From NCBI GenBank assembly GCA_045121595.1, contig JBGVGI010000094.1:1-64000 (forward strand): DNA of 64,000 nt. The letters are read 5' to 3'. How positions within the stretch are numbered: the first letter of the stretch is position 1; the number at the start of each line of letters is the position of its first letter. The notes under the pieces are model-generated. The model was not told where the DNA came from and made no database searches. It saw only the letters and a list, made by a program, of their open reading frames with translations. This DNA is from Fumia sp045121595 (GTDB taxonomy: Bacteria; Bacillota; Clostridia; Oscillospirales; Ruminococcaceae). Both the position numbers and the translations under genes were made by a program. Positions 33,540-43,103 of the stretch are shown piece by piece.

Positions 33540-34349
33540 ATGTTAAATGTAACTGTAATACAACCAAAATATTTTTCAGGAGAAAACCCTGATGAAAAAA
33601 TTTCGGAGTTTATACTGAGCGAATTGGAAAAAGTTCCCGAAGGTGGACTTATAGTAGCCCCCGAATATTCCAACGCAGGAGGACTTTCGGATGCGGAAAA
33701 TGAAATCAAAGCTATGCCACGTGCGGAAATTATGTTAAAAAAAGCATCTGAAATTGCGGAAAGAAAATCTGCGTATGTCGCAATAAATGTATTGGAACAG
33801 CGTGATGGAAAAATAAAGAACAGTACATATTTGTTTGATAAAAAAGGAAACGTTTCATTCATCTATGATAAACAACATCTGCCACCCTCAGAGGTTAAAC
33901 TTGGTGTATCACAGGGAAATGACTCAGGTAAGTGTAAATGCTTGTGCGAAGTGGATGGTATCAGATTTGCTTTTATGACATGTTATGATGTATATTTTAA
34001 TGAACAGATAGAGCATATAGCCAAAGGAAATGCAGATATTATACTTATTCCCGGTTATCAGCGAGGAGAACGGACTGATATAATTTGTGCTCAGGCAAAA
34101 CTTACTGCGTTCAGATGTAATGCGTATGTTGCGAGGTCTTCGTATTCTATGGACACCGATGAGAATGGCGGATGTTCAATGATTGTTGCCCCTGATGGAA
34201 AAATAATAAAGAATATTGGTAAAGATGTTGGCAGTATTTCTGCAGAAATCGAACCTTTTGAAAAGTATATGAGAAGCGCAGGATACGGAGAGGGACTTGT
34301 GAAAAACAACGACTTTATTTCAGCGGGACTTTGTCCGGAGGCATTTTAA
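33540..34349 (+). CDS. Carbon-nitrogen hydrolase (nitrilase superfamily)
   Basis: 269 residues. The Glu-Lys-Cys triad is visible: Glu in VAPEYSN near residue 42, Lys in YDKQHLPP near 114, Cys148 in FMTCYDVYF. Hydrolyses a C-N bond such as an amide or nitrile; branch and substrate are unclear. Starts at ATG 33540 after AAAGGAAAGG. Confidence 0.88.
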   Translation: MLNVTVIQPKYFSGENPDEKISEFILSELEKVPEGGLIVAPEYSNAGGLSDAENEIKAMPRAEIMLKKASEIAERKSAYVAINVLEQRDGKIKNSTYLFDKKGNVSFIYDKQHLPPSEVKLGVSQGNDSGKCKCLCEVDGIRFAFMTCYDVYFNEQIEHIAKGNADIILIPGYQRGERTDIICAQAKLTAFRCNAYVARSSYSMDTDENGGCSMIVAPDGKIIKNIGKDVGSISAEIEPFEKYMRSAGYGEGLVKNNDFISAGLCPEAF

Positions 34350-34454
34350 TATACTATCAATACTTATTGATGATGAATATAACGTTGATATTGATTTATG
34401 AAATAATTTTGATATGGTATATGTCTGTAAAAGATATCGAAAGGCGCAAGGAAT

Positions 34455-35210
34455 ATGAAGCAAACAGAAATTTTAGTAAGGTCAACTATTGATGGTTCAA
34501 CGCAGCCATCATTATTTTACAAATCGAGTACAAGCAATAAAAGACCATTGTTGGTAGGATTACATACATGGAGTCACGATAGGTTTAATCAAATTGATAA
34601 TATGTTACCTTATGCTGAAAAGTACGATTTTAATTTATTGTTACCTGAGTTCAGGGGCAGTAATTCAAAAACAAATCCTATTTGCACACAAGCGTGTGGT
34701 TCGGAGTATGCCAAACAGGATATAAAGGATGCAATTGACTATGTTATAAAGAACGAAAATGTTGATAAGGATAATATATTCTTGTTGGGGCTTAGTGGTG
34801 GCGGACATATGTCTTTATTGATGGCAGGGTTTTGCCAGGAATATTTTAAAGCAATTGGGGCGTATGTGCCGATTACTGACCTTGAAAAATGGACAAAGCA
34901 AAACAAGGATTATTGTGAACATGTTTTAGCTTGTTGCAGTGACGATATTAATGAAATGAAAAAAAGATCTCCTTTGTCATACGTTGACAGTATCGCAAAG
35001 GCAAATCTTAAAATCTTCCATGGGAAGTTTGATACTGTTGTTCCGGTGACACATAGCTTGGAGTTATACGAAAAAATAATGTCAGAATACCCGGATGCAC
35101 GCGTATTTCTTGATGTTTTTGATGGTGGCCATGAAATTGATATGGAAACGGCTTTTTATTGGATTTTATCACAATACAAGGGAGTAAAAAAAGTCAAAGT
35201 TACAGGTTGA
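34455..35210 (+). CDS. Alpha/beta hydrolase (prolyl oligopeptidase-like)
   Basis: 251 residues, no signal peptide. Nucleophile elbow GLSGGGHMS near residue 113-121, Asp in HGKFDTVVP near 191-199 and His in DGGHEID near 225 form the expected triad. Probably an esterase or peptidase. Substrate unknown. The 105-bp gap before it shows no clear gene. Confidence 0.83.
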   Translation: MKQTEILVRSTIDGSTQPSLFYKSSTSNKRPLLVGLHTWSHDRFNQIDNMLPYAEKYDFNLLLPEFRGSNSKTNPICTQACGSEYAKQDIKDAIDYVIKNENVDKDNIFLLGLSGGGHMSLLMAGFCQEYFKAIGAYVPITDLEKWTKQNKDYCEHVLACCSDDINEMKKRSPLSYVDSIAKANLKIFHGKFDTVVPVTHSLELYEKIMSEYPDARVFLDVFDGGHEIDMETAFYWILSQYKGVKKVKVTG

Positions 35211-35217
35211 TGTTTTT

Positions 35218-35682
35218 ATGAAAAGTGTTTTATTTATATGCCACGGGAATATTTGCCGCAGTACCATGGCGGAATTTGTTTTTAAGGATATGGTTGAAAA
35301 ACTTGGCAGAGCTGATGAATTCAATATAGCCTCTGCCGGTACAAGCTATGAAGAGATAGGAAATCCCGTACACCATGGAACTGCAAGGATTTTGGACAGA
35401 CTTGGGATATCATATTCTCATAAAAGAGCTACTCATCTTGAAAAGTCAGATTATGATAAATATGACTATTTAGTCTGTATGGATAATATGAACGTGCGTA
35501 ATACCTTGCGTATCGTTGGTAATGATGACGGGAACAAAGTGTACAGATTACTTGAGTTTGCAGGACTTGACAGAGACGTTGCCGACCCGTGGTACACGGG
35601 GGATTTTGAAGTAACGTATAAAGACGTTTTTTTAGGGTGTAAATGCCTTCTGGAGAAAATATTAAAGGAAGAATCTATATGA
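35218..35682 (+). CDS. Low-molecular-weight protein tyrosine phosphatase
   Basis: 154 residues. The P-loop CHGNICRS begins at Cys8, and the general-acid aspartate is in VADPWYTGDF near residue 122. Ends 4 bp inside the next gene, so translation is coupled. Could act on phosphotyrosine or phosphoarginine proteins; no partner kinase is near. Confidence 0.92.
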   Translation: MKSVLFICHGNICRSTMAEFVFKDMVEKLGRADEFNIASAGTSYEEIGNPVHHGTARILDRLGISYSHKRATHLEKSDYDKYDYLVCMDNMNVRNTLRIVGNDDGNKVYRLLEFAGLDRDVADPWYTGDFEVTYKDVFLGCKCLLEKILKEESI

Positions 35683-36803
35683 AAATCAGAAAAGCAAAGT
35701 ATAGTGATTTAAGCTTAATTCTTAAAGTTTACGAGAAAGCAAGAGAATATATGCGCAATAGCGGTAACCCGAATCAGTGGGGAAACAACAAACCGAGCGT
35801 GGAGTTACTGGAAGAGGATATTAAAAAGGGTGAGCTTTTTGTAGGAGAAAACGAAGGTGAAATAAACTTTGTATTCGCTTTTATTTTAGGTGAAGACCCT
35901 ACATATTCGTATATTGAAGATGGTAACTGGCTTTCTGATGCACCTTACGGAACAATTCACCGAATTGCAAGCGATGGGACTGTGAAAGGCGTTGTTAAAA
36001 TGGCAGTTGACTACTGTAAAAACACTATTTCAAATTTAAGAATTGATACCCACGAAGATAATAAAACTATGCAGCACGTTTTAAGTAAACTTGGATTTTC
36101 AAGATGCGGTATTATCTATCTTGAAGACGGTAATCCGAGAATTGCATATCAAAGACTTTGCGACGTTACGAGATTGGTTTTAATAAGACATGGGGAAAGT
36201 GAAGCCAACAACCAAGGCTATTTTGCGGGTCAGTATGATGCAAAGCTTATGCCAAAAGGTATGGAACAAGCTGTTAAAACCGCAGAATATATCGTTAAAA
36301 AATATGCACCTGACGAAATTTATTCAAGCGATTTAGTACGCGCTTATTCTACCGCTATGCCCGTTTCAAGGCTTATCGGTAAGGAAATAAAGTCTCATAA
36401 AGGTCTTAGAGAGATATTTGCAGGTGAGTGGCAGAAAATGCCATTTGACGACTTGCAGAAGGATTTTTCAGAAGAATACGGTGTATGGCTAAAGGATATC
36501 GGAAATGCGCGTTGCAGTGGCGGTGAGTCGGTTAAAGAATTAGGTGACAGAGTGATGGCAACGTTAACTGAAATTGCAAAAGAGAATCCCGGGAAAACGA
36601 TTGCTGTGGCAACTCACGCAACTCCTATCCGTGTTTCACAGACTATAATCAAATATGGTGATATAGTGAGTATGAAGAACGTGCCGTGGATTCCCAATGC
36701 ATCGGTTACGGTTTATGAATACGACGGTAGCTGGAAATGTATCAGTGAAGTTGAAGATGAACATCTCGGTGACGATAAAACTGTGTTTCCTGCGAATGTT
36801 TAG
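35679..36803 (+). CDS. Fusion: GNAT acetyltransferase plus histidine phosphatase
   Basis: 374 residues from ATG 35679 (AAAGGAAG upstream; a longer frame inside the previous gene is rejected). Residues 1-160 are a GNAT domain (IRKAKYSDLSLILKVYEKA, then a DTHEDNKTMQHVLSKLGF acetyl-CoA segment). Residues 165-374 are a phosphoglycerate-mutase-like phosphatase with RHGES near 170 and the second histidine in VATHATPIR near 310. Both sets of key residues look intact. Substrates unknown; the fusion suggests two steps on one metabolite, or toxin-like housekeeping. Confidence 0.88.
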   Translation: MKIRKAKYSDLSLILKVYEKAREYMRNSGNPNQWGNNKPSVELLEEDIKKGELFVGENEGEINFVFAFILGEDPTYSYIEDGNWLSDAPYGTIHRIASDGTVKGVVKMAVDYCKNTISNLRIDTHEDNKTMQHVLSKLGFSRCGIIYLEDGNPRIAYQRLCDVTRLVLIRHGESEANNQGYFAGQYDAKLMPKGMEQAVKTAEYIVKKYAPDEIYSSDLVRAYSTAMPVSRLIGKEIKSHKGLREIFAGEWQKMPFDDLQKDFSEEYGVWLKDIGNARCSGGESVKELGDRVMATLTEIAKENPGKTIAVATHATPIRVSQTIIKYGDIVSMKNVPWIPNASVTVYEYDGSWKCISEVEDEHLGDDKTVFPANV

Positions 36804-36804
36804 T

Positions 36805-36833
36805 TTGCAATATTGTTATTTTTGTGATATAAT
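36805..36833 (+). promoter_or_regulatory. Promoter of the TRIC-family gene
   Basis: TTGCAA (36805-36810), 17-bp spacer, TATAAT (36828-36833) with TG extension; overlaps the end of the previous gene. Confidence 0.7.
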
Positions 36834-36851
36834 CCCGTTGGAGGGATATAT

Positions 36852-37493
36852 ATGAACGAAATTATAAAAGCTTTAGAGATTATTGGTACTATAGCTTTTG
36901 CAATATCGGGCGTACTTGTTGCAATCGGCGCAAGTCTTGATATATTTGGTGTTGTATTTGTAAGTATGGTTACGGCATTCGGTGGGGGAATATTAAGAGA
37001 TATTCTTCTGGGAATTAATCCACCTTCGATTTTCAGCAACACAATAATGCTTTTGATTGCAGCAGTTACCGCAGTTGTGGTATTTGTCATAGCGTATATA
37101 AATAAGAATGATTTTGACACTATTAAAGTTAAAATCGAACATATAAACAACATTTTTGACGCTATAGGATTAGCCGCTTTTTCGGTAATCGGTTCCGAGG
37201 TAGCTTTTTTGAACGGATTTGCAGAAAATGCGGTAATCGTCGTTGTTGTTGGTATGCTGACAGGTGTTGGCGGTGGTATTTTCCGTGATATTCTGACGGA
37301 TACAACACCGTTTGTATTTAAAAAACATATTTATGCTTTGGCTTCAATATTTGGAAGTACACTTTACTTTGTCCTGAGAACTTTTATAGAAAACGTTTTA
37401 GTAGCTTCTGTTATTTCGATGCTTTTTATCTTTGTAATCAGGATGTTAGCTACTAAATATCATTGGAGCCTTCCAAAAATTGAGATAAAATAA
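36852..37493 (+). CDS. Trimeric intracellular cation channel family protein (UPF0126)
   Basis: 213 residues, seven predicted membrane helices in two repeats, each with the signature glycine-rich segment (FGGGILRDILLG near 47 and GVGGGIFRDILT near 133). Bacterial TRIC proteins conduct monovalent cations. GGAGGG ribosome binding site. 11 bp before the HAD gene. Confidence 0.9.
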   Translation: MNEIIKALEIIGTIAFAISGVLVAIGASLDIFGVVFVSMVTAFGGGILRDILLGINPPSIFSNTIMLLIAAVTAVVVFVIAYINKNDFDTIKVKIEHINNIFDAIGLAAFSVIGSEVAFLNGFAENAVIVVVVGMLTGVGGGIFRDILTDTTPFVFKKHIYALASIFGSTLYFVLRTFIENVLVASVISMLFIFVIRMLATKYHWSLPKIEIK

Positions 37494-37504
37494 AGGAGAA
37501 AAAA

Positions 37505-38287
37505 ATGAAGGAAATTTTAGAGAAAAAAGGTTTCATAAGTGATATGGACGGTGTAATATACCACGGTGAGAAAATTCTCCCTGGTGTTCACGAATTTGTG
37601 AACTGGATGCAGGAAAACGATAAGAAATTTGTTTTCCTTACAAACAGTCCCGAAAGAACTCCTCACGAACTAAGCATGAAGCTTGAGAGAATGGGACTTT
37701 CTGTGTCACCCGACCATTTTTATACGAGTGCTATGGCAACTGCGGCATTTTTAAGTAGTCAGAACCCCGGTTGTACAGCTTACGTAATCGGTGAAGCGGC
37801 ACTTACAAAAGCACTCTACGATCAGCATATTTATATGAATGACGTAAACCCTGACTACGTTGTAGTGGGTGAGACCCGTACATACAGTTTTGAAAAAATT
37901 GAAAAGGCTATTGAACTCGTACTTAAAGGCGCTAAGCTTATTGGTGCTAACCCTGATATTACAGGACCTACTGCAAACGGAATTATGCCCGCGACGGGTT
38001 CTTTGATTGCTCCTATTGAGATTGCAACAGACAGAAAAGCTTATTTTGTTGGCAAACCTAATCCTCTGATGCTCCGTCACGGACTCAAAAAGCTTAACTG
38101 TCACAGTGACGAAATTGCATTTATCGGTGACAGAATGGATACTGACATTATCGCAGGTATTGAATCCAACGTTGATACTATCTTAGTGCTTTCGGGTGTT
38201 ACAACGCGTGAAGGTATTGAAAAATTCCCGTACAGACCGAAATATGTGTTTGACGGGGTAGGGGATATTATTAATTTTCAAAAATAA
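37505..38287 (+). CDS. HAD-IIA family hydrolase (NagD/AraL-like)
   Basis: 260 residues. Motif I FISDMDGVIYHG (Asp11 and Asp13), motif II FLTNSPERTP, a C2 cap domain, then KPNPLMLRHGL and motif IV IGDRMDTDIIAG. Typical sugar- or nucleotide-phosphate phosphatase; likely a housekeeping metabolite-repair role. Confidence 0.92.
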   Translation: MKEILEKKGFISDMDGVIYHGEKILPGVHEFVNWMQENDKKFVFLTNSPERTPHELSMKLERMGLSVSPDHFYTSAMATAAFLSSQNPGCTAYVIGEAALTKALYDQHIYMNDVNPDYVVVGETRTYSFEKIEKAIELVLKGAKLIGANPDITGPTANGIMPATGSLIAPIEIATDRKAYFVGKPNPLMLRHGLKKLNCHSDEIAFIGDRMDTDIIAGIESNVDTILVLSGVTTREGIEKFPYRPKYVFDGVGDIINFQK

Positions 38288-38328
38288 TTATATGAATAAT
38301 AATTTTTTTGAATAAGTAGGTAAAGTAT

Positions 38329-39432
38329 ATGTTAGACAATAAGATTAAAGGAAAACTCGGCTTTGGATGTATGCGACTTCAGATGGTTGATAATGAAGTT
38401 GATAAACTTGAATTCAACCGAATGATTGATACTTTTATCGAGGCAGGTTTTAATTATTTTGATACCGCACACGGATATATCGACGGCAAGAGCGAGAAAG
38501 CTATTAAAGACTGTCTTACTTCGAGATATAAAAGAGAAGATTACTTTCTTGCAAATAAGCTTTCTTACTGGTGTTTTGAAAAGGAAGAGGACGTTTTACC
38601 TCTTTTTGAGAGTCAGCTTGAGCTTTGCGGTGTAGATTATTTTGACGTTTATCTTTTTCACTGTATGAACCACGAGGGCTATGAAAAACATAAAAGATGT
38701 AATACCTTCGATATTGTAAAAAAACTTAAAAGTCAGGGAAAGATAAAGCATATTGCTATGTCTTTTCACGATACTGCCGAATATCTTGATTTAATACTTA
38801 CTGAACAGCCCTATATAGAAGCCGTTCAGTTGCAGATTAATTATCTTGATTACGACTGTCCTACGGTGCAGAGTAAGGCTTGTTACGACGTTGCAGTCAA
38901 GCACGGCAAAAAGGTAATTGTAATGGAACCCGTCAAAGGAGGAACCCTTGCTAATTTACCAAAAGAGGCATCTGACGTTATTAAAACTCTTGGAGATGGA
39001 ACTGAGGCTTCTCACGCACTACGCTTTGTTGCGAGTCTTCCTGAAGTGTTTATGGTGTTATCTGGAATGGGTAATACCGAAATGATGGAAGATAATATAA
39101 AAACTTTTAAAGATTTCGTTCCTGTAAAAGAAGAGGAATTAAAAGTTTTTGAAAAAGCACGTGAAATAATAAGAAAAACAAAGCAAATTCCGTGTACTAA
39201 ATGTAACTATTGCGCGGAAATTTGTCCTTCGTTCATTCCGATTTCTGAACTTTTCGCGATATATAACGATTATATGGGTGCTAAATTTTCACACGCTGAT
39301 ACAAAAGAAAGATTTACTGTATACAAAGAAAAACTTGACAGTTGTGTTAAATGCGGAAAATGTGAAACTAATTGCCCACAGAGTATTAAAATCAGGGAAG
39401 AGCTTGAAAAAATCGAAAAGATAGTTAAATAA
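38329..39432 (+). CDS. Aldo/keto reductase with C-terminal 4Fe-4S ferredoxin domain
   Basis: 367 residues. Aldo-keto reductase barrel 1-280 (LGFGCMRLQ, FDTAHGYIDG with the catalytic Asp and Tyr, KLSYW lysine, LFHCMN histidine). Then two ferredoxin motifs, CTKCNYCAEICP near 287 and CVKCGKCETNCP near 340. Common in anaerobic Clostridia; probably reduces a carbonyl with electrons able to pass through the clusters. Confidence 0.92.
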   Translation: MLDNKIKGKLGFGCMRLQMVDNEVDKLEFNRMIDTFIEAGFNYFDTAHGYIDGKSEKAIKDCLTSRYKREDYFLANKLSYWCFEKEEDVLPLFESQLELCGVDYFDVYLFHCMNHEGYEKHKRCNTFDIVKKLKSQGKIKHIAMSFHDTAEYLDLILTEQPYIEAVQLQINYLDYDCPTVQSKACYDVAVKHGKKVIVMEPVKGGTLANLPKEASDVIKTLGDGTEASHALRFVASLPEVFMVLSGMGNTEMMEDNIKTFKDFVPVKEEELKVFEKAREIIRKTKQIPCTKCNYCAEICPSFIPISELFAIYNDYMGAKFSHADTKERFTVYKEKLDSCVKCGKCETNCPQSIKIREELEKIEKIVK

Positions 39433-39434
39433 AG

Positions 39435-39465
39435 AAATCGGTGTGCTTTTGTACACCGATTTTTG
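39435..39465 (+). terminator. Terminator of the aldo/keto reductase gene
   Basis: Stem AAATCGGTGT with ACACCGATTT, T-run. Confidence 0.88.
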
Positions 39466-39523
39466 TTGTGTTTTTCTTATTTTTATGGTATAATAATTTA
39501 TTAGAATATAAGAGGTGATAAAA

Positions 39524-40444
39524 ATGAAAATCATAACTGATTTTTGCAGTGAAAAAGTTTTGTCACTTTGGAGTGATGTTTTCGGTAAAGAGGAAGCAGA
39601 ACTTGAGAGAGTACAGATAGACGGCACTGAAAACAAATTTAATACTGACGTTGTTTTTTCGGCAACCGAAGGCGACGATTTGCTCGGTACCGTTCATACA
39701 ACAATTTCAAAAGCTTTTCCCGAAATGGCAGGTGTTTCAGGCGTTTGTACGTCTGAAAAAGCAAGAGGAAAAGGAATATCCAAAATTCTTTTTGAAAAAG
39801 CTATGAATTATCTTCATGAAAACGGAGTTAAAATTGCTTTTCTCGGTACGGGTAATCCCATTGCTGCAAAAGTTTATTCATCTTACGGATTTGAATTTAT
39901 CCCCGGTACCTACGTTATGGTAAATTCATTTGAAAAGAAATATTCCGATTATCTTAAAGAAATGTATAATACGCCGTTTTCAAATTTGAAGATTGCGGAA
40001 GGTACGCCTGAACTGAGAATTCCAATAATTCCGCTTGTGAATTTTATTGATGATATATCGGTTCTCGATATAAATACGGGTATTGTCGGCAGAGCCTTGT
40101 TTTCACAGAAATCCTGTATGGGACTTTTTCCAAGGTACCTTAAGGAAAACTATTGCTGTGCTGTAAATGAAGATAACGTGTTCGGTGCTCTTATGAGTGT
40201 TAAGAAATCAGATAAAGGTATGAGAGCCGATTTCTTTAGCTGTAAAGAGTTTGATAAATGTGTACCTGCACTTATTAAATATTATGAAGATAAGTTTGAT
40301 GATCTGTATTTTCAGGTTGCAGACATCGATGAGAGAAAAATTGCAGTTTTAAAAAATTCGGGTTATACAGCGTCGGAAACAATTACAGAGACTTTCAACG
40401 GGATTTTAATTCCAATGACGGTATATAAAAAGCGTGATGCTTAA
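39524..40444 (+). CDS. GNAT-family N-acetyltransferase with C-terminal extension
   Basis: 306 residues from ATG 39524 (GAGGTG upstream; the GTG within it is rejected). Acetyl-CoA binding segment VCTSEKARGKGISKILFEKA near 78-97. The C-terminal 150 residues look like a second, degenerate GNAT-like half (DDLYFQVADIDERKIAVLKNSGY). 15 bp before the rubrerythrin-VIT1 gene. Substrate unknown. Confidence 0.8.
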   Translation: MKIITDFCSEKVLSLWSDVFGKEEAELERVQIDGTENKFNTDVVFSATEGDDLLGTVHTTISKAFPEMAGVSGVCTSEKARGKGISKILFEKAMNYLHENGVKIAFLGTGNPIAAKVYSSYGFEFIPGTYVMVNSFEKKYSDYLKEMYNTPFSNLKIAEGTPELRIPIIPLVNFIDDISVLDINTGIVGRALFSQKSCMGLFPRYLKENYCCAVNEDNVFGALMSVKKSDKGMRADFFSCKEFDKCVPALIKYYEDKFDDLYFQVADIDERKIAVLKNSGYTASETITETFNGILIPMTVYKKRDA

Positions 40445-40459
40445 AAAGGAGTAAAATTT

Positions 40460-41341
40460 ATGACAACAGGGATTTCGGAAAAAGCCTTGCAAATTGTGAA
40501 AAGGATGCAACAAAATGAGCTTACTGAAAGCTTTATTTACGCAGAGATTGCAAAATTTGCAAAAGGTGAGGAAAATAAAAAGACGTTAAAACGCCTTTCA
40601 GAAGAAGAAAAGGCACATTATGAAATCTGGAAAAAATACACGGGTCTTGAACTTAAACCTCAAAAAGGAAAAATCTTTTTCTTTAAGCTTATTGCACGTG
40701 TGTTAGGTTTTACTTTTGCAGTGAAACTTATGGAAAACGGGGAAGAGGGTGCTCAGAAAGAGTACGAAATCTTAACTAACGAAATCGAAGAAAGTATTAT
40801 GATAAGAAAGCAGGAGGAAGAACACGAAAAGGCACTTCTTGAAATGCTTGATGAAGAAAGCTTACAGTACGTTGGAAGTATGGTGCTTGGTATGAACGAT
40901 GCACTCGTTGAGCTTACGGGTTCACTTGCAGGTTTTACCTTTGCTATGCAGAATACCCGACTTATAGCACTTTCGGGACTTATAATGGGTATTTCCGCTA
41001 CTTTCTCGATGGCTTCAAGTGAATTTCTTGCGGCACGAAGTGAGGGCAGAAACGATGCTTTTAAATCTTGTTGTTACACAGGTATTGCTTATCTTATAAC
41101 AGTAGCTTTACTTATAGCTCCTTATCTTATTTTCGATAACAGTCAGTATATGACTGCACTCTTTTCAATGATTGGCATTGTTGTCCTGATTATCGCAGGA
41201 TTTACATATTATATTTCGGTTGCAAAAGGCGAAAAATTCAAACCGAGATTTTTAGAAATGACACTTATCAGTGTAACTGTTGCAGTAGTTTCATTCCTTG
41301 TTGGAATTCTCGCAAAACAGTTTTTAGGTGTTGATTTATAA
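40460..41341 (+). CDS. Rubrerythrin-like / VIT1 (CCC1) fusion, probable iron or manganese transporter
   Basis: 293 residues. The N-terminal 125 residues form a ferritin-like four-helix bundle with E-x-x-H-type metal ligands (LTESFIYAEIAKFA, SEEEKAHYEIWKK, QEEEHEKALLEML). Residues about 140-290 are the membrane domain of the VIT1/CCC1 family (GMNDALVELTGSLAGFTFA, five helices). Related ferritin-VIT1 fusions (MbfA) export or store iron. Operonic with a GNAT gene upstream and an aminotransferase gene 16 bp downstream. Confidence 0.87.
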   Translation: MTTGISEKALQIVKRMQQNELTESFIYAEIAKFAKGEENKKTLKRLSEEEKAHYEIWKKYTGLELKPQKGKIFFFKLIARVLGFTFAVKLMENGEEGAQKEYEILTNEIEESIMIRKQEEEHEKALLEMLDEESLQYVGSMVLGMNDALVELTGSLAGFTFAMQNTRLIALSGLIMGISATFSMASSEFLAARSEGRNDAFKSCCYTGIAYLITVALLIAPYLIFDNSQYMTALFSMIGIVVLIIAGFTYYISVAKGEKFKPRFLEMTLISVTVAVVSFLVGILAKQFLGVDL

Positions 41342-41356
41342 TAGGAGGATATAAAA

Positions 41357-42544
41357 ATGGTATCAAAAAAAATGTATGAACTTGGAAGCAAACGTAGTGA
41401 AATTCGTGAACTTTTTGAGTACGGACTTAAAAGAAAAGCAGAAATTGGTGCGGAAAACGTATATGACTTCAGTTTAGGCAACCCCAGTGTACCCGCACCT
41501 GAATGTGTTAAAGAGGCACTTGCTGATCTCGTTATGAATACTGACCCCGTGGCACTTCACGGATACACTTCAGCTCAAGGTGCGCCTGACGTAAGACGCG
41601 CTTGTGCTGATTACGTTAACAAGACTTTCGGCACAGAATATACAGGTGATAACTTTTATATGACAGTTGGTGCGGCAGCTTCTCTTACCATCTCACTTTC
41701 TGCAATTTCCGAAGAAAACGGGGAAGTTATCGTACTCGCTCCATTTTTCCCTGAATACACTGTTTTCATCAGTCAGGCGGGTATGAATACAAAGATTGTA
41801 AAATGCCGTGAGGAAGATTTTCAGGTTGATTTTGATGCATTTAAAGCTGCTATCAATGAAAACACAAAAGCTGTAATCATAAACTCTCCGAATAATCCTT
41901 CGGGCGTTGTTTTGTCACCCGAAACTATTAAAAAACTTGCTGAAGTTTTAGATGAAGCACAGAAAAAATATAACAAGGATATTTACGTTATCGCTGACGA
42001 GCCTTACAGAGAACTTGTTTATGATAACGATACAGTAGTACCCTTTATTCCTAATTACTACAACAACACTATTGTTTGCTATTCTTTCAGTAAATCTCTT
42101 TCTCTTCCCGGTGAACGAATTGGCTACGTGTTGGTACCTAACACCGTGAATGATTGGCAGACGGTTTATTTTGCTGTTTGTGGTGCAGGAAGATCTTTGG
42201 GATTTGTTTGTGCTCCAAGTCTTTTCCAGAAAATCGTGCCTCAGTGTATTGGAAAAACTTCTGATATTTCTATCTACAAAAAGAACAGAGATATTCTCTG
42301 TGACGCACTTTCTAAGTACGGATACAAGGTAGCACAGCCTGACGGTGCATTCTATCTTTTTGTTAAGGCTTTGGAGGAAGATTCCCATGCGTTCTGCGAA
42401 AAAGCCAAGAAATATGAACTCTTACTCGTAGCAGGTGATAGTTTTGGCTATCCCGGATATGTGAGAATTTCTTACTGTGTATCCACTGAAATGATTGAAA
42501 AGTCATTGCCTTCGTTTGAAAAACTTGCAAAAGAGTATAAATAA
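41357..42544 (+). CDS. PLP-dependent class I/II aminotransferase
   Basis: 395 residues. Fold-type I pattern: SLGNPSVPAPECV at the start, NSPNNPSG near 175, ADEPYRELVYD near 213, and the PLP lysine in SFSKSLSLPGERIGY near 240. Amino acid specificity cannot be assigned. Ends 15 bp before the pyrophosphatase gene. Confidence 0.92.
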   Translation: MVSKKMYELGSKRSEIRELFEYGLKRKAEIGAENVYDFSLGNPSVPAPECVKEALADLVMNTDPVALHGYTSAQGAPDVRRACADYVNKTFGTEYTGDNFYMTVGAAASLTISLSAISEENGEVIVLAPFFPEYTVFISQAGMNTKIVKCREEDFQVDFDAFKAAINENTKAVIINSPNNPSGVVLSPETIKKLAEVLDEAQKKYNKDIYVIADEPYRELVYDNDTVVPFIPNYYNNTIVCYSFSKSLSLPGERIGYVLVPNTVNDWQTVYFAVCGAGRSLGFVCAPSLFQKIVPQCIGKTSDISIYKKNRDILCDALSKYGYKVAQPDGAFYLFVKALEEDSHAFCEKAKKYELLLVAGDSFGYPGYVRISYCVSTEMIEKSLPSFEKLAKEYK

Positions 42545-42559
42545 TTGTGAGGTAGCTTT

Positions 42560-43093
42560 ATGTCTAATATCTGGCATGATATTTCCCCTAAAAGAATCAA
42601 TGCAGATGATTTTATCTGCGTTATTGAAATTACAAAAGGCAGTAAGAAAAAGTATGAACTCGATAAAGAAACAGGATATCTTATGCTTGACAGAATTTTG
42701 CATACGTCAACTCATTATCCTGCTAATTACGGCTTTATTCCCCGTACTTATGGTGATGATAACGACCCACTTGACGTGCTTTTGCTCTGCTCTGAACAGA
42801 TTGAGCCGATGACACTTGTAAGGGCATATCCTATCGGTGTTATTTCAATGATTGACAATGGAAGAAACGATGAAAAAATTATCGCTATTCCGTTTAACGA
42901 TCCTAACTACAATATGTATAAGGATATCAGCGAACTTCCAAGCCACGTTTTTGATGAAATGAAACATTTCTTTCAGGTTTATAAAAATCTTGAGCATAAA
43001 GAAACAGCAGTAAACGAGGTTAGCGGAAGGGAAGAATCTATAAAAATTATTGAATCTGCTATTGATAATTATATAGAAAAATTCTGTAAGTAG
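42560..43093 (+). CDS. ppa: Inorganic pyrophosphatase (family I type)
   Basis: 177 residues. Hydrolyses pyrophosphate with Mg. The signature is DDNDPLDVLLL near 66-76, preceded by YPANYGFIPRTY. The more usual Clostridial enzyme is family II, so a soluble family I protein is worth noting. Sits between the aminotransferase and transporter genes with very short gaps. Confidence 0.9.
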   Translation: MSNIWHDISPKRINADDFICVIEITKGSKKKYELDKETGYLMLDRILHTSTHYPANYGFIPRTYGDDNDPLDVLLLCSEQIEPMTLVRAYPIGVISMIDNGRNDEKIIAIPFNDPNYNMYKDISELPSHVFDEMKHFFQVYKNLEHKETAVNEVSGREESIKIIESAIDNYIEKFCK

Positions 43094-43103
43094 GTGTATT
43101 GTT

